DNA of 64,000 bases from Desulfuromonadales bacterium (GCA_014860225.1 JACZKE010000035.1:62001-126000); one strand, 5' to 3'; positions 48,571-59,590 are shown, numbered from the stretch's first letter. The notes: generated from the letters alone by a model not told the origin. Translations and numbers: made by a program.

Positions 48571-48742
48571 TGTCTGGAACCTCGGGATAGTACAAATGCC
48601 GTTTCCGATCTGGAAACGAACAATTTTTCGCAAGGTCAAGGAAATCAAGGGTTTGAGCGGAGGCGTAGTCCTTTACGTCGCACAATCAAATCCGCCGATT
48701 GACGCAGAGATTGCGGAAAAGGGCCGTTTCCAGATCGGAAAC
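48571..48742 (+). repeat. family-1 interspersed element, near-full copy
   Basis: Perfect 18-bp TIR gtttccgatctggaaacg (48601-48618) / cgtttccagatcggaaac (48725-48742); 124-nt core matches 1318-1441 with 9 mismatches by eye. Confidence 0.9.
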
Positions 48743-48759
48743 TAACTACGGAGGAAACA

Positions 48760-49518
48760 ATGTCGCAATCAAAATCGGCCAAACCGCAACACTCCTGTTC
48801 AAGTTGCAGTTCGATCTGGCAAAAACAAGGCACCACCAATTGTTGGAGCGCCCCGGACAGCAAACCCGCCAGACCAGTTTACTGCCCTTCAGAACCTTAT
48901 GCAGAGATAATTGACGATTCCTTTCTTCAGTACCAGGGAGACGATTCTGATGCCCGCCTGGCACGCGTTGCGGCCAAAGTCGAGGGGCTCTGCTACCAGC
49001 CGGTTCCCGGCTCAGACGCGGTCAACGCTCGCTGGACCCGGGTTGAAGACATGATTGCACTGGCACGGTTGATGGGCTACAAAAAGATCGGCATCGCCAC
49101 TTGTATTGGCCTGCTCGAGGAGTGCAGCCGATTGAGCGACATTCTGCGCGCGCAGGGGATGCAGCCTTTTTCAGCCTGTTGTAAAGCCGGCAGCATCGAC
49201 AAAATGGCGCTCAACCTGAAAGAAGAGGACAAGGTAAGGCCGGGCACTTTTGAGCCGGCTTGCAACCCGATCGCCCAGGCACGTATCCTGAATGCCGAAG
49301 GAATGGAGATGAATATCATTATGGGGTTGTGCGTTGGCCACGATATGCTCTTCAACAAATACTCAGAAGCGCCGGTCACCACGCTGGTAGTCAAGGACCG
49401 TGTCACCGGCCACAATCCGGCGGCCGTCCTGTACGGGCAGAATTTCTACTATAAACGCCTGCAGAAACAGCCGGTGATGAGCGATGATGAAGTTGTCGGG
49501 CATCAGGCTGATATTTAA
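48760..49518 (+). CDS. DUF1847 cysteine-rich metal-binding protein
   Basis: CSSCSSIWQKQGTTNCWSAP, KIGIATCIGLLEECSRLSDILRAQG, NIIMGLCVGHDMLFNKYSEAPVTTLVVKDRVTGHNP. Confidence 0.88.
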   Translation: MSQSKSAKPQHSCSSCSSIWQKQGTTNCWSAPDSKPARPVYCPSEPYAEIIDDSFLQYQGDDSDARLARVAAKVEGLCYQPVPGSDAVNARWTRVEDMIALARLMGYKKIGIATCIGLLEECSRLSDILRAQGMQPFSACCKAGSIDKMALNLKEEDKVRPGTFEPACNPIAQARILNAEGMEMNIIMGLCVGHDMLFNKYSEAPVTTLVVKDRVTGHNPAAVLYGQNFYYKRLQKQPVMSDDEVVGHQADI

Positions 49519-49561
49519 AACCGAAAAAGTTTAACTGAACATCACCGACGCATAACAACAT

Positions 49562-49591
49562 CAGGGGGACGAAAGATATTTCGTCCCCCTG
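49562..49591. terminator. bidirectional terminator CAGGGGGACGAAA/TTTCGTCCCCCTG
   Basis: 13-bp perfect stem between convergent genes. Confidence 0.85.
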
Positions 49592-49613
49592 TTGCATTTT
49601 CATACCTTGCCGG

Positions 49614-50591
49614 TCAAGGAATCAACACTGTCGAACCTGTGGTTTTCCTGGCTTCGAGATCCCGGTGCGCCTGCGCGGCCTCGCTGAGGGGGTATGTCTG
49701 TTTGACTTCAATTTTCACGGCACCGGATTGGACAACCTCGAACAACTCTGCAGCGCTGGCAAGCAGGTCATCACGTCTGGCCGTATAGGTCATCAGCGTC
49801 GGCCGGGTCAAAAAAAGCGAGCCCTTGGCAGCCAGCAAACCGGGATCAAATGGTCCAACAGGTCCGGATGCCTGGCCGAAGCTGACCAGCATGCCCAACG
49901 GTCGAAGACAATCAAGCGATTTTATAAAAGTATCCCTGCCGACCGAATCGTACACGACTGCGACCCCTTCGTCAGCGGTGATCTCCCTGACCCTGGCCAC
50001 CCAGTCCTCTTCACGGTAGAGCAACGGATAGTCACAGCCGTGCGCCTTGGCAAGCTCCGCCTTTTCGCGACTGCCGACCGTACCGATCACTGTCGCACCG
50101 ATATGTTTGGCCCATTGGCAGGCGATCAAGCCAACGCCGCCGGCCGCTGCATGGAAAAGAACCGTGTCACCCTTCTTGACGTGAAAGGTTCTGCGCAACA
50201 GGTATTGCGCCGTCATCCCTTGCAGCATCATGCCGGCGGCCTGTTGATCACTAATGGCATCCGGGATTTTCACCAGGCGGTGGGCCGGCATTAAACGCTC
50301 TTCGGCGTAAGCCCCCGGCGGCAGGCCGGCATATGCAACGCGATCACCCGGGGAGAAATCATCAACGCCCTCACCCGTTGCAACCACAGTACCTGCGGCT
50401 TCCATCCCTGGAGTTGCCGGCAGCTCACCCAAAGGGTAGAGACCGGTGCGATGATAGATGTCGATGAAGTTCAAGCCAACAGCAGTCTGACGGAGATGAA
50501 CTTCACCCGGCCCCGGCTTGCCGATTTTAACCTCCTCCCAGCACATGACTTCAGGACCACCCGTCTCATACAGACGAATTGCTTTACTCAT
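49614..50591 (-). CDS. quinone oxidoreductase (zinc-independent MDR family)
   Basis: SKAIRLYETGGPEVMCWEEV, GLNFIDIYHRTGLYP, VLFHAAAGGVGLIACQWAK. Confidence 0.93.
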   Translation of the reverse strand: MSKAIRLYETGGPEVMCWEEVKIGKPGPGEVHLRQTAVGLNFIDIYHRTGLYPLGELPATPGMEAAGTVVATGEGVDDFSPGDRVAYAGLPPGAYAEERLMPAHRLVKIPDAISDQQAAGMMLQGMTAQYLLRRTFHVKKGDTVLFHAAAGGVGLIACQWAKHIGATVIGTVGSREKAELAKAHGCDYPLLYREEDWVARVREITADEGVAVVYDSVGRDTFIKSLDCLRPLGMLVSFGQASGPVGPFDPGLLAAKGSLFLTRPTLMTYTARRDDLLASAAELFEVVQSGAVKIEVKQTYPLSEAAQAHRDLEARKTTGSTVLIP

Positions 50592-50821
50592 TATAATATT
50601 TCTCCCATTTAGATTCAGATAACAACTTAACATCCTCGCTGCGATCGTCAAGCAGTTAAAACAGTCAAACACCTGGAAACATTGTTATGCAGTCATTGAC
50701 AACCCAGTACTTTCAGGCGATAGTTACTGAGTCTATTAATGGTTACTTATCAGGAGCGGCCTGGGCTGTATTGATTCAGGCTGCGAAGAGAATGTCACTC
50801 TACACGCAAGGAGGAGAAGCA

Positions 50822-51946
50822 ATGAAACAGCTGAAACATGTCCTGAAGCTACTTACCGGATTCATGGTCCTCATCGCCTTTTTGGGCTTGACGGCCTGCG
50901 GTGAACAGCAACAGGCGCAGGCGCCACAGGCCGAGGCCAAGAAAGAAGAGAAACAAGTCATTGTCTGGAAACTGGCCCAGACCTGGGGATCCGGGTTTCC
51001 GATCTTCGGTGATGCGGTTATCAAGATGGCCGATTTGGTCAAGGCCATGTCCAACGGCGAGATGGAGATTCGCATCGACTCGGCTAACAAGCACAAGGCA
51101 GCCTTTGGCATTCTTGATATGGTCAATGCAGGCCAGTATGAGATGGGTCACTCAGCCTCCTACTACTGGAAGGGCAAGGACCCCAGCACCATGTTCTTCA
51201 CCACCATGCCTTTCGGCATGATCGCCCCCGAGCAGTACGCCTGGTTTTATTACGGCGGCGGCATGGAATTGATGAAAAAAGTCTACGACAAGCACGGTGT
51301 TTATGCCTTTCCCGGCGGCAACACCAGCAATCAGATGGGTGGCTGGTTCCGCAAAGAAATCAACACCCTCGATGACTTCACGGGCCTGAAAATGCGTATC
51401 CCCGGCTTCGCCGGTGAAGTCCTCTCCAAACTCGGCGTCGTTGTCACCAATATTCCGCCGGGTGAGCTCTACACGGCGCTTGATCGCGGCACCATCGATG
51501 CCCTCGAATGGGTCGGCCCATCCCTTGACCTCAATATGGGCTTCCAAAAGATTGCCCCCTATTATTATACCGGCTGGCACGAGCCGGCGACTGAACTGCA
51601 GTTTCTTGTCAACCAGGCCAAGTTCGACGCCTTGCCCAAGCATCTGCAGGAGATTCTGACCATCGCCATGCAGTATGCTGCCTACGACATGTACGCCCGT
51701 TCCTACCACGAGAGTGCAGTTAACTGGGCATCGATCGAGAAAGAGTATCCAGAGGTGAAGATCCGCACCTTCCCTGCGGACATCATTGCCGCAATGAAGA
51801 AAGCCAATGACGAGCTGCTGAGCGAAGCTGCCGCGAACGACGCCACCTTCAAGGAAATTCTCGATTCCCAGACGGCCTACATGAAAATGGCCCGCAAATG
51901 GACCGAAATTTCCGATTACGCATACCTGAAAGACAACATCGAATAG
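50822..51946 (+). CDS. TRAP transporter substrate-binding protein, DctP family
   Basis: Lipobox LTACGE; FGDAVIKMADLVKAMSNGEMEIRID; NIPPGELYTALDRGTIDALEWVGP. Confidence 0.95.
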   Translation: MKQLKHVLKLLTGFMVLIAFLGLTACGEQQQAQAPQAEAKKEEKQVIVWKLAQTWGSGFPIFGDAVIKMADLVKAMSNGEMEIRIDSANKHKAAFGILDMVNAGQYEMGHSASYYWKGKDPSTMFFTTMPFGMIAPEQYAWFYYGGGMELMKKVYDKHGVYAFPGGNTSNQMGGWFRKEINTLDDFTGLKMRIPGFAGEVLSKLGVVVTNIPPGELYTALDRGTIDALEWVGPSLDLNMGFQKIAPYYYTGWHEPATELQFLVNQAKFDALPKHLQEILTIAMQYAAYDMYARSYHESAVNWASIEKEYPEVKIRTFPADIIAAMKKANDELLSEAAANDATFKEILDSQTAYMKMARKWTEISDYAYLKDNIE

Positions 51947-51953
51947 TCCGAAC

Positions 51954-51981
51954 CGGGCTCCCGGCTATGGCCGGGAGCCCG
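51954..51981 (+). promoter_or_regulatory. intercistronic stem-loop CGGGCTCCCGGC-tatg-GCCGGGAGCCCG
   Basis: 12-bp perfect stem between dctP- and dctQ-like genes, no T tract. Confidence 0.75.
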
Positions 51982-52004
51982 ATGGCTGCAAGACAAGGTA
52001 TCTT

Positions 52005-52547
52005 ATGCTCTTGAAACTTGAAAAACTCTTTAACCGCTTCTCCAACTTGATGGGCTGGATCGCCGGTTTTTTGAATCTGGTTATGCTGGTCAACGTCTTC
52101 TACGATTCCATCATGCGCTATTTCTTCAATACCGGCTCAATCGCCATGCAGGAAATGGAATGGCACCTGTTCTCCATAGTCTTCCTGTTCGGCATGGCCT
52201 ACACGCTCAAGGAGGATGGCCACGTCCGGGTCGATATCCTTTACGATCGTTTCACACCGCGCTGGAAAGCCATCGTCAACATCGGCGGCGCCCTGCTGTT
52301 CCTGATCCCGTTGAGCGTGCTGATCACCGAGGGTTCCTTCTGGTACGTGCATGAGGCGTTTACCTCTGGAGAGATTAGTGGCGATCCCGGCGGTTTGGGT
52401 TATCGCTGGCTGATCAAGTCGGTGATCCCGGTCTCCTTTGTCTTCCTGATTGTCTCGGCCATAGGCTTTGTGCTTCACAACATCAATATCTTCAGAGGGA
52501 TCGAAGCGCCGACGGTGCATCACATCGAGGACAAGGCGATCCTGTAA
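52005..52547 (+). CDS. TRAP transporter small permease, DctQ family
   Basis: Four TM segments, GSIAMQEMEWHLFSIVFLFGMAYTLKEDGHVRVDI. Confidence 0.93.
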   Translation: MLLKLEKLFNRFSNLMGWIAGFLNLVMLVNVFYDSIMRYFFNTGSIAMQEMEWHLFSIVFLFGMAYTLKEDGHVRVDILYDRFTPRWKAIVNIGGALLFLIPLSVLITEGSFWYVHEAFTSGEISGDPGGLGYRWLIKSVIPVSFVFLIVSAIGFVLHNINIFRGIEAPTVHHIEDKAIL

Positions 52548-52662
52548 TGCCGGCAAACCGGGCTCGAAAATACAAAAATCCGAGATTCAATGATCGCGTT
52601 GTGCTCGCTGCCCTGGGCTCTCCCGGGCATCCCTATCAAAAAGTAATGGAAAGTCCTCTGAT

Positions 52663-53958
52663 ATGATTGGTCTTGTAATGTTCGGTACCGCCCTCGCGAT
52701 GTTGCTTCTGGGCTTCCCGGTGGCGTTCACTTTCGGCGGCGTGGCGGTCTTTTTTGGTCTGCTGGCCGAGGGAACACAGATTTTTTCCCTGATGCCGCAC
52801 CGTATCTGGTCGATCATGAACAACACTATTCTGATGGCAATCCCCCTGTTCATCTTCATGGGGATCGTCTTACAGAAATCGCGACTGGCCGAACGCCTGC
52901 TCGAATCGATGGGCTTCCTGTTCGGCGAGATTCGCGGCGGCATCGCCATCTCAACGGTGCTGGTCGGTGCGCTGCTTGCGGCATCCACTGGCGTAGTCGG
53001 AGCCAGCGTGGTCGCCATGGGGGTCATCTCTCTGCCGGTCATGCTCAAGCACAATTACGACAAACGACTGGCAACCGGCGCAATCTGTGCCGCCGGCACC
53101 CTGGGGCAGATCATCCCGCCTTCAATCGTCCTGATCATTCTCGGCGATGTCTTTCAGGAGCCGGTCGGTGACCTGTTCAAGGCTGCACTCTGGCCGGGGC
53201 TGTCGCTGGTCGCCTTCTATGTCGCTTACATTGTCATCATCACCATCATCAGAAAGGACCTGGCGCCACCGGTCCGCCTCGCAGCATCGAGCGGCACCAA
53301 GAAGCAGCAGATAGGCCACGCCCTCAAGGCGATCGTACCACCGCTGGTCCTTATCGTCCTGGTACTCGGTTCAATCCTGACCGGAGTGGCGACACCGACC
53401 GAATCGTCTTCGGTAGGTGGCATCGGTGCCATTGTCCTGGCTCTGCTCTACCAGCAGTTCTCATTCCGCATGCTCTGGGATAGCTCTCTGGAGACAATCA
53501 AGATCAGCGCCATGGTGTTCGCCATCCTGATCGGCGCCACCGCTTTCTCGATGGTATTCACCTACACCGGCGGCGACTGGATTGTTGAGCAATTCATGAT
53601 GGGCCTGCCGGGCGAGAAATGGGGCTTCATAATCCTTTCCATGTTGCTCATCATGATTCTCGGCTTTTTCATCGACTTCGTTGAAATCTCCTACATCATC
53701 GTGCCGATTCTGGCACCGATTGCGGCTAACCTCGGCATTAACCCGGTCTGGTACGCCATCCTCGTGGCCATGAACCTGCAGACATCGTTTTTGACTCCGC
53801 CCTTCGGTTTCAGCCTCTTCTACCTGAAAGGTGTCGCTCCACCCGAAGTGCGAACCATGGATATCTACTACGGTGTCTTGCCTTTTATCGTTTTGCAGGT
53901 AATCGTGCTCGGCATCCTGGTAATGTTTCCGCAATGGTTCGGATTCTCTTCACACTAA
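52663..53958 (+). CDS. TRAP transporter large permease, DctM family
   Basis: [71 protein letters not shown]. Confidence 0.95.
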   Translation: MIGLVMFGTALAMLLLGFPVAFTFGGVAVFFGLLAEGTQIFSLMPHRIWSIMNNTILMAIPLFIFMGIVLQKSRLAERLLESMGFLFGEIRGGIAISTVLVGALLAASTGVVGASVVAMGVISLPVMLKHNYDKRLATGAICAAGTLGQIIPPSIVLIILGDVFQEPVGDLFKAALWPGLSLVAFYVAYIVIITIIRKDLAPPVRLAASSGTKKQQIGHALKAIVPPLVLIVLVLGSILTGVATPTESSSVGGIGAIVLALLYQQFSFRMLWDSSLETIKISAMVFAILIGATAFSMVFTYTGGDWIVEQFMMGLPGEKWGFIILSMLLIMILGFFIDFVEISYIIVPILAPIAANLGINPVWYAILVAMNLQTSFLTPPFGFSLFYLKGVAPPEVRTMDIYYGVLPFIVLQVIVLGILVMFPQWFGFSSH

Positions 53959-53966
53959 GCTCAGTT

Positions 53967-54710
53967 ATGAATGTTCTCGGAATCGATATCGGCGGTTCAG
54001 CAATCAAAGCCGCTCCGGTCAACTCTTTGAACGGCGTCCTTGCCGCTGAACGCGTACGCATTGCGACACCACAGCCAGCGACACCCGATGCCATCGCGGA
54101 CACAGTGGTCAAAGCCGTTGGTCATTTTAACTGGTCTGGTCCGATCGGTTGCGGCCTGCCGTCGGTTGTCCGCAACGGTATCGCGTGCACTGCAGCGAAC
54201 ATTGACCCGGCCTGGATCGGCCTGGATGTTGTCGAACTGTTGTCGACAAGAACCCGGCTTGATGTCACGGTCCTGAATGATGCCGATGCCGCCGGTCTGG
54301 CTGAGATGCATTTTGGCGCCGGCAAAAATACGTCCGGGACAACCCTTGTCGTAACCGCCGGCACAGGCCTGGGCACGGCTCTGTTCCGCGACAACACCCT
54401 GGTTCCCAACACCGAGCTTGGTCATCTGTACCTGCATGGCAGAATCGCTGAACAAATTGCCTCAGCAGCGGTACGTACAGAGCTGAACCTTTCCTATCCT
54501 GAGTGGGCAAAACGCTTTGACGACTATCTGCATCGCCTCGAAGAGCTGTTCTGGCCGGACCTGTTTATCATCGGTGGTGAAATCAGCAAAGACCACGCTC
54601 AGTTCTTTCCGTATCTGACCATTAAAACCAGGATACTGCCGGCGGCATTGCGCAATGATGCCGGCATTATCGGTGCTGCCGTAGCTGCCCTGCAGCGAGG
54701 TCAGGGTTGA
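53967..54710 (+). CDS. ROK-family (polyphosphate) glucokinase
   Basis: [56 protein letters not shown]. Confidence 0.88.
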   Translation: MNVLGIDIGGSAIKAAPVNSLNGVLAAERVRIATPQPATPDAIADTVVKAVGHFNWSGPIGCGLPSVVRNGIACTAANIDPAWIGLDVVELLSTRTRLDVTVLNDADAAGLAEMHFGAGKNTSGTTLVVTAGTGLGTALFRDNTLVPNTELGHLYLHGRIAEQIASAAVRTELNLSYPEWAKRFDDYLHRLEELFWPDLFIIGGEISKDHAQFFPYLTIKTRILPAALRNDAGIIGAAVAALQRGQG

Positions 54711-55951
54711 TGTCACTACGTCCTGTCTTACTCCTGCGAGTTTTTATCCCTTTCGCCCTCGGATACTTTCTTTCTTATCTCTTCCGTACCGTGAATGCGG
54801 TCATTGCCCCGGATCTGGTCCGCGACGTAGGTGTTGACCCAGCCAGCCTGGGGCTGCTGACTTCAGCTTACTTTCTCGCTTTTGCCGCATTTCAGCTCCC
54901 CCTGGGAGTGCTGCTCGACCGCTATGGGGCGCGCCGCGTTGAAGCAACCCTGTTATTGTTCGCAGCCGCAGGTGCCTTTATCTTCGCCCGGGCCGAAACC
55001 CTCACGGGGTTGATGCTCGGACGCGCCCTGATCGGACTCGGCGTATCTGCCTGTCTGATGGCAGCGTTCAAAGCTTTTACCCTCTGGTTTCCACCGGAGC
55101 GCCTGCCGTTGGCCAACGGTATTCAGATGATCTCAGGCGGTATCGGCGCTCTGGCGGCGACAACACCGGTCGAACTGTCTCTGCAACTGACTGACTGGCG
55201 CGGGGTTTTTCTGATCCTTTCAGGTGTCACCGTGTTAGCAGCAATCTGTGTGTTCCTGGTTGTCCCGGAAGCGGAAGGGACCCAATCCGGAGAGACCCTG
55301 CGGGAACAACTTGGCGGCATCAGAAGGGTCTTTACCAGCAGAACTTTCTGGACGATAGCTCCATGGGCGGTTACTGCCCAGGCTGCGTATCTCTCTATCT
55401 CCGGACTCTGGTCAGGACCCTGGCTGCGGGACCTGGCAAATTACGACCGCATGGCAGTGGCAAACACCCTGATGGGCGTTTCTCTTGCCATGATTGCCGG
55501 ATATTTTGCTTTCGGCGCACTTGCCGAGCGCCTGGCGCGGCGCAATATTCAACCGATGACCGTAGCTGTGGCGGGGATGCTGATTTTTATTTTCGTGCAG
55601 TGCATGCTGGTCTTGCAGTGGACAGCATTAACCTTGCCTCTCTGGGTGCTCTTCGGCTTTTTTGGCACCGCCTGCATCCTGCCGTACGCTGTCCTCTCCC
55701 AGAGCTTTCCCAGGAACCTCTCCGGTCGAGCCAACACAGGACTCAACCTGCTGGTCTTTGTTGCCGCATTTGCCGCACAATGGGTCATTGGCCTGATCAT
55801 TGATCTCTGGCCTCAGACTGCTTCAGGAGGCTATAATGCCGCAGGATACAGCACCGGCTTTGGCTTGATCATGATGCTGCAGCTCGCAGCTGCCATCTGG
55901 TATTTCGTGTCAATCCGAAGTAAACCAGGTGCTGAGTCCGACATGGCATAA
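54707..55951 (+). CDS. MFS transporter
   Basis: [55 protein letters not shown]. Confidence 0.9.
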   Translation: MMSLRPVLLLRVFIPFALGYFLSYLFRTVNAVIAPDLVRDVGVDPASLGLLTSAYFLAFAAFQLPLGVLLDRYGARRVEATLLLFAAAGAFIFARAETLTGLMLGRALIGLGVSACLMAAFKAFTLWFPPERLPLANGIQMISGGIGALAATTPVELSLQLTDWRGVFLILSGVTVLAAICVFLVVPEAEGTQSGETLREQLGGIRRVFTSRTFWTIAPWAVTAQAAYLSISGLWSGPWLRDLANYDRMAVANTLMGVSLAMIAGYFAFGALAERLARRNIQPMTVAVAGMLIFIFVQCMLVLQWTALTLPLWVLFGFFGTACILPYAVLSQSFPRNLSGRANTGLNLLVFVAAFAAQWVIGLIIDLWPQTASGGYNAAGYSTGFGLIMMLQLAAAIWYFVSIRSKPGAESDMA

Positions 55952-56127
55952 CCCTTCTTTGCCAGGTTTCTCCTATCTCTTCCGTTTCCATCATCCTTCA
56001 TCCTGCTTGTCTTTTCCGACCTGATCGGTTATATTTCACAGCTTAACTACAACTTTAGAATTAATCTGAACCCTGTTGTAAATTATCACACGTGTCTTTA
56101 AGACTCAGGACTCAAGGAGTTTTCGCT

Positions 56128-57396
56128 ATGCCCATGCCGCAATCTTTTCAGGACCGACTTTTCCCTATAGCTGAGGATATCGCCAAGCACTACGGCACTC
56201 CATATCATATCTATGATGAGGCAGGCATCCTTGCTACGGGAGAAAAGTTAAAAAAAGCTTTCGCCGGCGTTGCAGGATTTCGTGAATACTATGCCGTCAA
56301 GGCATTGCCCAACCCCCACATCCTGAAATTGATGAAGACATTGGGCTTCGGCTTTGACTGCAGTTCCATTCCGGAACTGATCATCAGCCGGGAGGTTGGC
56401 GGCAAAGGTGAAGACATCATGTTCACCTCCAACAACACGACCCGGGAAGAATTCCAGGCAGCGGCCGCTGAAGGCGGCAGCATCCTGAACCTCGATGACA
56501 TTTCTCTGATCACCAAAGTTCCGGAATTCCCTGAGTTGGTCTGCTTCCGTTACAATCCCGGCCCCCGCCGAACCGGCAACATCATCATCGGCAATCCGGT
56601 GGAAGCCAAGTACGGCATCACTCACGAACAGCTGGTTTCGGCATATAAACTGGCAATGGGACGCGGCGCAAAACGATTCGGCCTGCATACCATGGTGGCT
56701 TCCAATGAACGAGACTATACCTATATTGTCGAAACGACCCGCATGCTCCTGGACATTGCGCAAATGATCGAAGAAGAGCTCGGCATCCGTTTCGAATTCC
56801 TTAATATTGGCGGCGGCCTGGGCATCCCTTACAAGCCGGAAGACAATCCCCTTGATTTGGACTCAATGGCCACGGAGATTACTGCACTTGTTGACAATTT
56901 CAAAGCTTCTCATGGCTACGCACCGCGCATTTACATGGAGAGTGGCCGCTGGGTCACTGGACCGCACGGTGCATTGGTTACCAGGGCAATCAACCACAAA
57001 AGTATTTACCGTCAGTACATCGGCGTCGATGCCTGCATGTCATCCCTTATGCGTCCGGCAATGTACGATGCCTATCATCACATCGACGTTATCGGCAAAA
57101 CAGATCAAGAGAAATCAGAAATTTACGATATTGCCGGATCGCTCTGCGAGAACAACGACAAGTTTGCCGTACAGCGCAGTCTGCCGCCTATTCAGGAGGG
57201 TGACCTGCTGGCGATTCATGACAGCGGCGCTCACGGTCACGCCATGGGCTTCCAGTACAATGGCCGCCTGCGCCCCAAAGAACTGTTGCTGCGTACCGAC
57301 GGCTCTGTCCAGCTGATTCGCCGCGCTGAAACCAATGAAGACTACTTCCAGACGTTGAATTTCAAGGATGATATTTTGCCGGCAAAAGAGAGCTGA
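56128..57396 (+). CDS. diaminopimelate decarboxylase-like PLP (fold III) enzyme
   Basis: YYAVKALPNPHILKLMKTLGFGFDCSS, NIGGGLGIPY, ESGRWVTGPHG, DIAGSLCENNDKFA, IHDSGAHGHAMGFQYNGRLRPKELL. Confidence 0.9.
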   Translation: MPMPQSFQDRLFPIAEDIAKHYGTPYHIYDEAGILATGEKLKKAFAGVAGFREYYAVKALPNPHILKLMKTLGFGFDCSSIPELIISREVGGKGEDIMFTSNNTTREEFQAAAAEGGSILNLDDISLITKVPEFPELVCFRYNPGPRRTGNIIIGNPVEAKYGITHEQLVSAYKLAMGRGAKRFGLHTMVASNERDYTYIVETTRMLLDIAQMIEEELGIRFEFLNIGGGLGIPYKPEDNPLDLDSMATEITALVDNFKASHGYAPRIYMESGRWVTGPHGALVTRAINHKSIYRQYIGVDACMSSLMRPAMYDAYHHIDVIGKTDQEKSEIYDIAGSLCENNDKFAVQRSLPPIQEGDLLAIHDSGAHGHAMGFQYNGRLRPKELLLRTDGSVQLIRRAETNEDYFQTLNFKDDILPAKES

Positions 57397-57440
57397 CAGA
57401 AAACCGGTTGCCGCTGCTTCCGGATATCACGACTCCCTTT

Positions 57441-58157
57441 ATGAATCTCATTTTGCTGTGCAAGGAAGACTTTATCAGTATCAATCGCGTCAGATTGCAG
57501 GGCCGGCGCTATGAACACGCTCGCGAAATCCTCAAGGTGACAAGTGGCAAAATCCTTCATGTTGGGTTGCTTGGCGGCAAAACCGGATCCGGGACCGTCA
57601 TCTCCATCACGGAGAAAGAACTGGAGCTTGAAGTCCTGCTGACACATGAACCACCGGAACCACTGTCAGTAACAGTCATTCTGGCCATGCCTCGACCAAA
57701 GGTCCTTAATCGTGTCCTGCAAGGGATAACAGCGATGGGTATAAAACAAGTGTTCCTGCTCAACACATGGCGAGTTGACAAGAGTTACTGGCAAAGCGCA
57801 GCACTTGAGCCGGCTGCGATACAGGCACAGCTCATCCTTGGCCTGGAACAGGCCCGCGATACAATCCTGCCCGAAGTTCAACTTCAGCCGCGCTTCAAAC
57901 CCTTTGTCGAAGATATCCTTCCGACGATCGCTGCCGGAACCTGCGCCCTGGCAGCCCACCCCGTTTCGTCGCAGCCTTGCCCTGCAAACGTACAGCAGGC
58001 GGTGACGCTGGCGATCGGCCCGGAAGGTGGATTCACGACCTATGAAATAGAGAAACTGGTCGCAGCAGGCCTGACTTCAATTCATTTAGGCAACCGTCCC
58101 CTGCGCGTCGAGACAGCTGTCCCGGCATTGATCGGTCGCCTTTTGCCCTGTTCATGA
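57441..58157 (+). CDS. rsmE: 16S rRNA (uracil1498-N3)-methyltransferase
   Basis: RVLQGITAMGIKQVFLLNTWRVDKSYW; LAIGPEGGFTTYEIEKLVAAGLTSIHLGNRPLRVETAVP. Confidence 0.93.
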   Translation: MNLILLCKEDFISINRVRLQGRRYEHAREILKVTSGKILHVGLLGGKTGSGTVISITEKELELEVLLTHEPPEPLSVTVILAMPRPKVLNRVLQGITAMGIKQVFLLNTWRVDKSYWQSAALEPAAIQAQLILGLEQARDTILPEVQLQPRFKPFVEDILPTIAAGTCALAAHPVSSQPCPANVQQAVTLAIGPEGGFTTYEIEKLVAAGLTSIHLGNRPLRVETAVPALIGRLLPCS

Positions 58158-58181
58158 ACGTTGTCGGAGAATATGGGAAAA

Positions 58182-58222
58182 ACGCCGGATTTACAGCCAA
58201 CTCATGGATAGTCGGACATGTT
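58182..58222 (-). repeat. family-2 repeat after rsmE
   Basis: gccggatttacagccaactcatggatagtcggacatg. Confidence 0.65.
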
Positions 58223-58520
58223 CCCGGATACATCTCTGGTATGACGAAATCTTCACCATCCCCCCGGGAAGACCGTGAAAACCTTCGTTAAAACGAAAAA
58301 TTAATCAAAAATAATTTCTAATCGGCAAAAAATAAGGATTAGACATCAGCGGTTTGTACCTGTAAGCCATTACAATAATTTACTTTTACTAATTCTAATC
58401 CTGTAATTAAACAAGATTAAATTATTTTTTTCTAACTGGACTGCCTCTCCGCAAACAGGGAAAATAGATTCAACATCATCGTATAATTGAGAACAATCGC
58501 ACCTGACTCGGGAGATCAAC

Positions 58521-58997
58521 ATGTTCCAGAAAATCAGAGTTGCAGTCATTAAAAGTACCCGCCCGGTTTATCTTGCCGGCCTGATGTCGTCAATCTTTTT
58601 TGCCGTCGGTGTTCAAAAAATCGATGCACACGCTGGATTGCTTGCCCGGCACGCTGTCTACACCGGCATTTTCTTTGTTTGCCTATGGGCAGCCTGCCGT
58701 CTCTTTGCCGGCAGCCTGAATCGTCGTCTTGCACTCGAAGGCGTATGCTCGGAGTCTGCAGGCGACATGGTTTACACCTTTGTCATCTACCTGGAAATCA
58801 TTAAACATGTTGTCGGTGTAAGCTTTACTCTCGGTTGGATTGCCGGTGTGATGTTCTGTTGGGATTATCTGGGACACCAGATGTTTCTTATTCCTGCCGG
58901 AGCCAGTTTGGCCGTATCCATGGTGGCCTTCCTGGTGACCTACGGAATTGCCTCCTTCGTCGACAATCTTCACTGGCCAGAGGCAGAAGACGAATAA
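58521..58997 (+). CDS. hypothetical membrane protein
   Basis: About four TM helices; ggagatcaac upstream; followed by a strong terminator. Confidence 0.6.
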   Translation: MFQKIRVAVIKSTRPVYLAGLMSSIFFAVGVQKIDAHAGLLARHAVYTGIFFVCLWAACRLFAGSLNRRLALEGVCSESAGDMVYTFVIYLEIIKHVVGVSFTLGWIAGVMFCWDYLGHQMFLIPAGASLAVSMVAFLVTYGIASFVDNLHWPEAEDE

Positions 58998-59025
58998 CCG
59001 TCAACTGCGTATTACTACAATGAGG

Positions 59026-59053
59026 AAAGGGCCGGCTATTCAGCCGGCCCTTT
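59026..59053 (+). terminator. terminator AAAGGGCCGGCT-attc-AGCCGGCCCTTT
   Basis: 12-bp perfect stem. Confidence 0.85.
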
Positions 59054-59080
59054 CGTTTACAGATAAAGACATGACCGATG

Positions 59081-59590
59081 TCATGAATGCCCCAACGGCC
59101 TCAATGGATGAATTGCGCAGAGGTCAGGGATATCGACCGGATCTATAATGACATTTTCTCGATGCACACGAACCACATCCCCACAAAGATCGGTGTCAAA
59201 GCAGGCATTAATCAGCTGGCCACCCACACATTCAATCTGTACGGCACAACCAAGCAATCGGGGGGCCACAGCAGCAACGCCTGGCACACAAGCGTAACCC
59301 AGGTCCAGCTCGGCATTGAGACACAGCCTCCCCTGGCTCATAACTTCGCGAATCTTAACCAGCTCACTCTCGTGTGGCATATTCAAGACAAAATCAGCAC
59401 CAGCCCAGAAACGGGACAAAGACTCGTGGCGGCCGTGCCATGCCGTCCTGAGGCGCGGTCTTTCCCCACCGACCAGAGCAACCCAAGCAGTCACCAGTGT
59501 AATCGGCAAACCACCGACTCCGTACCAGCTGATCAGTCCTGCCGGCAACCAGGCCACCGGGGCTTTAATTCCAAAAGGATGTTCAATCAT
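59081..59590 (-). CDS. flavin reductase-like FMN-binding split-barrel protein
   Basis: GGLPITLVTAWVALVGGERPRLRTAWHGRHESL...FVLNMPHESELVKI. Confidence 0.75.
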   Translation of the reverse strand: MIEHPFGIKAPVAWLPAGLISWYGVGGLPITLVTAWVALVGGERPRLRTAWHGRHESLSRFWAGADFVLNMPHESELVKIREVMSQGRLCLNAELDLGYACVPGVAAVAPRLLGCAVQIECVGGQLINACFDTDLCGDVVRVHRENVIIDPVDIPDLCAIHPLRPLGHS

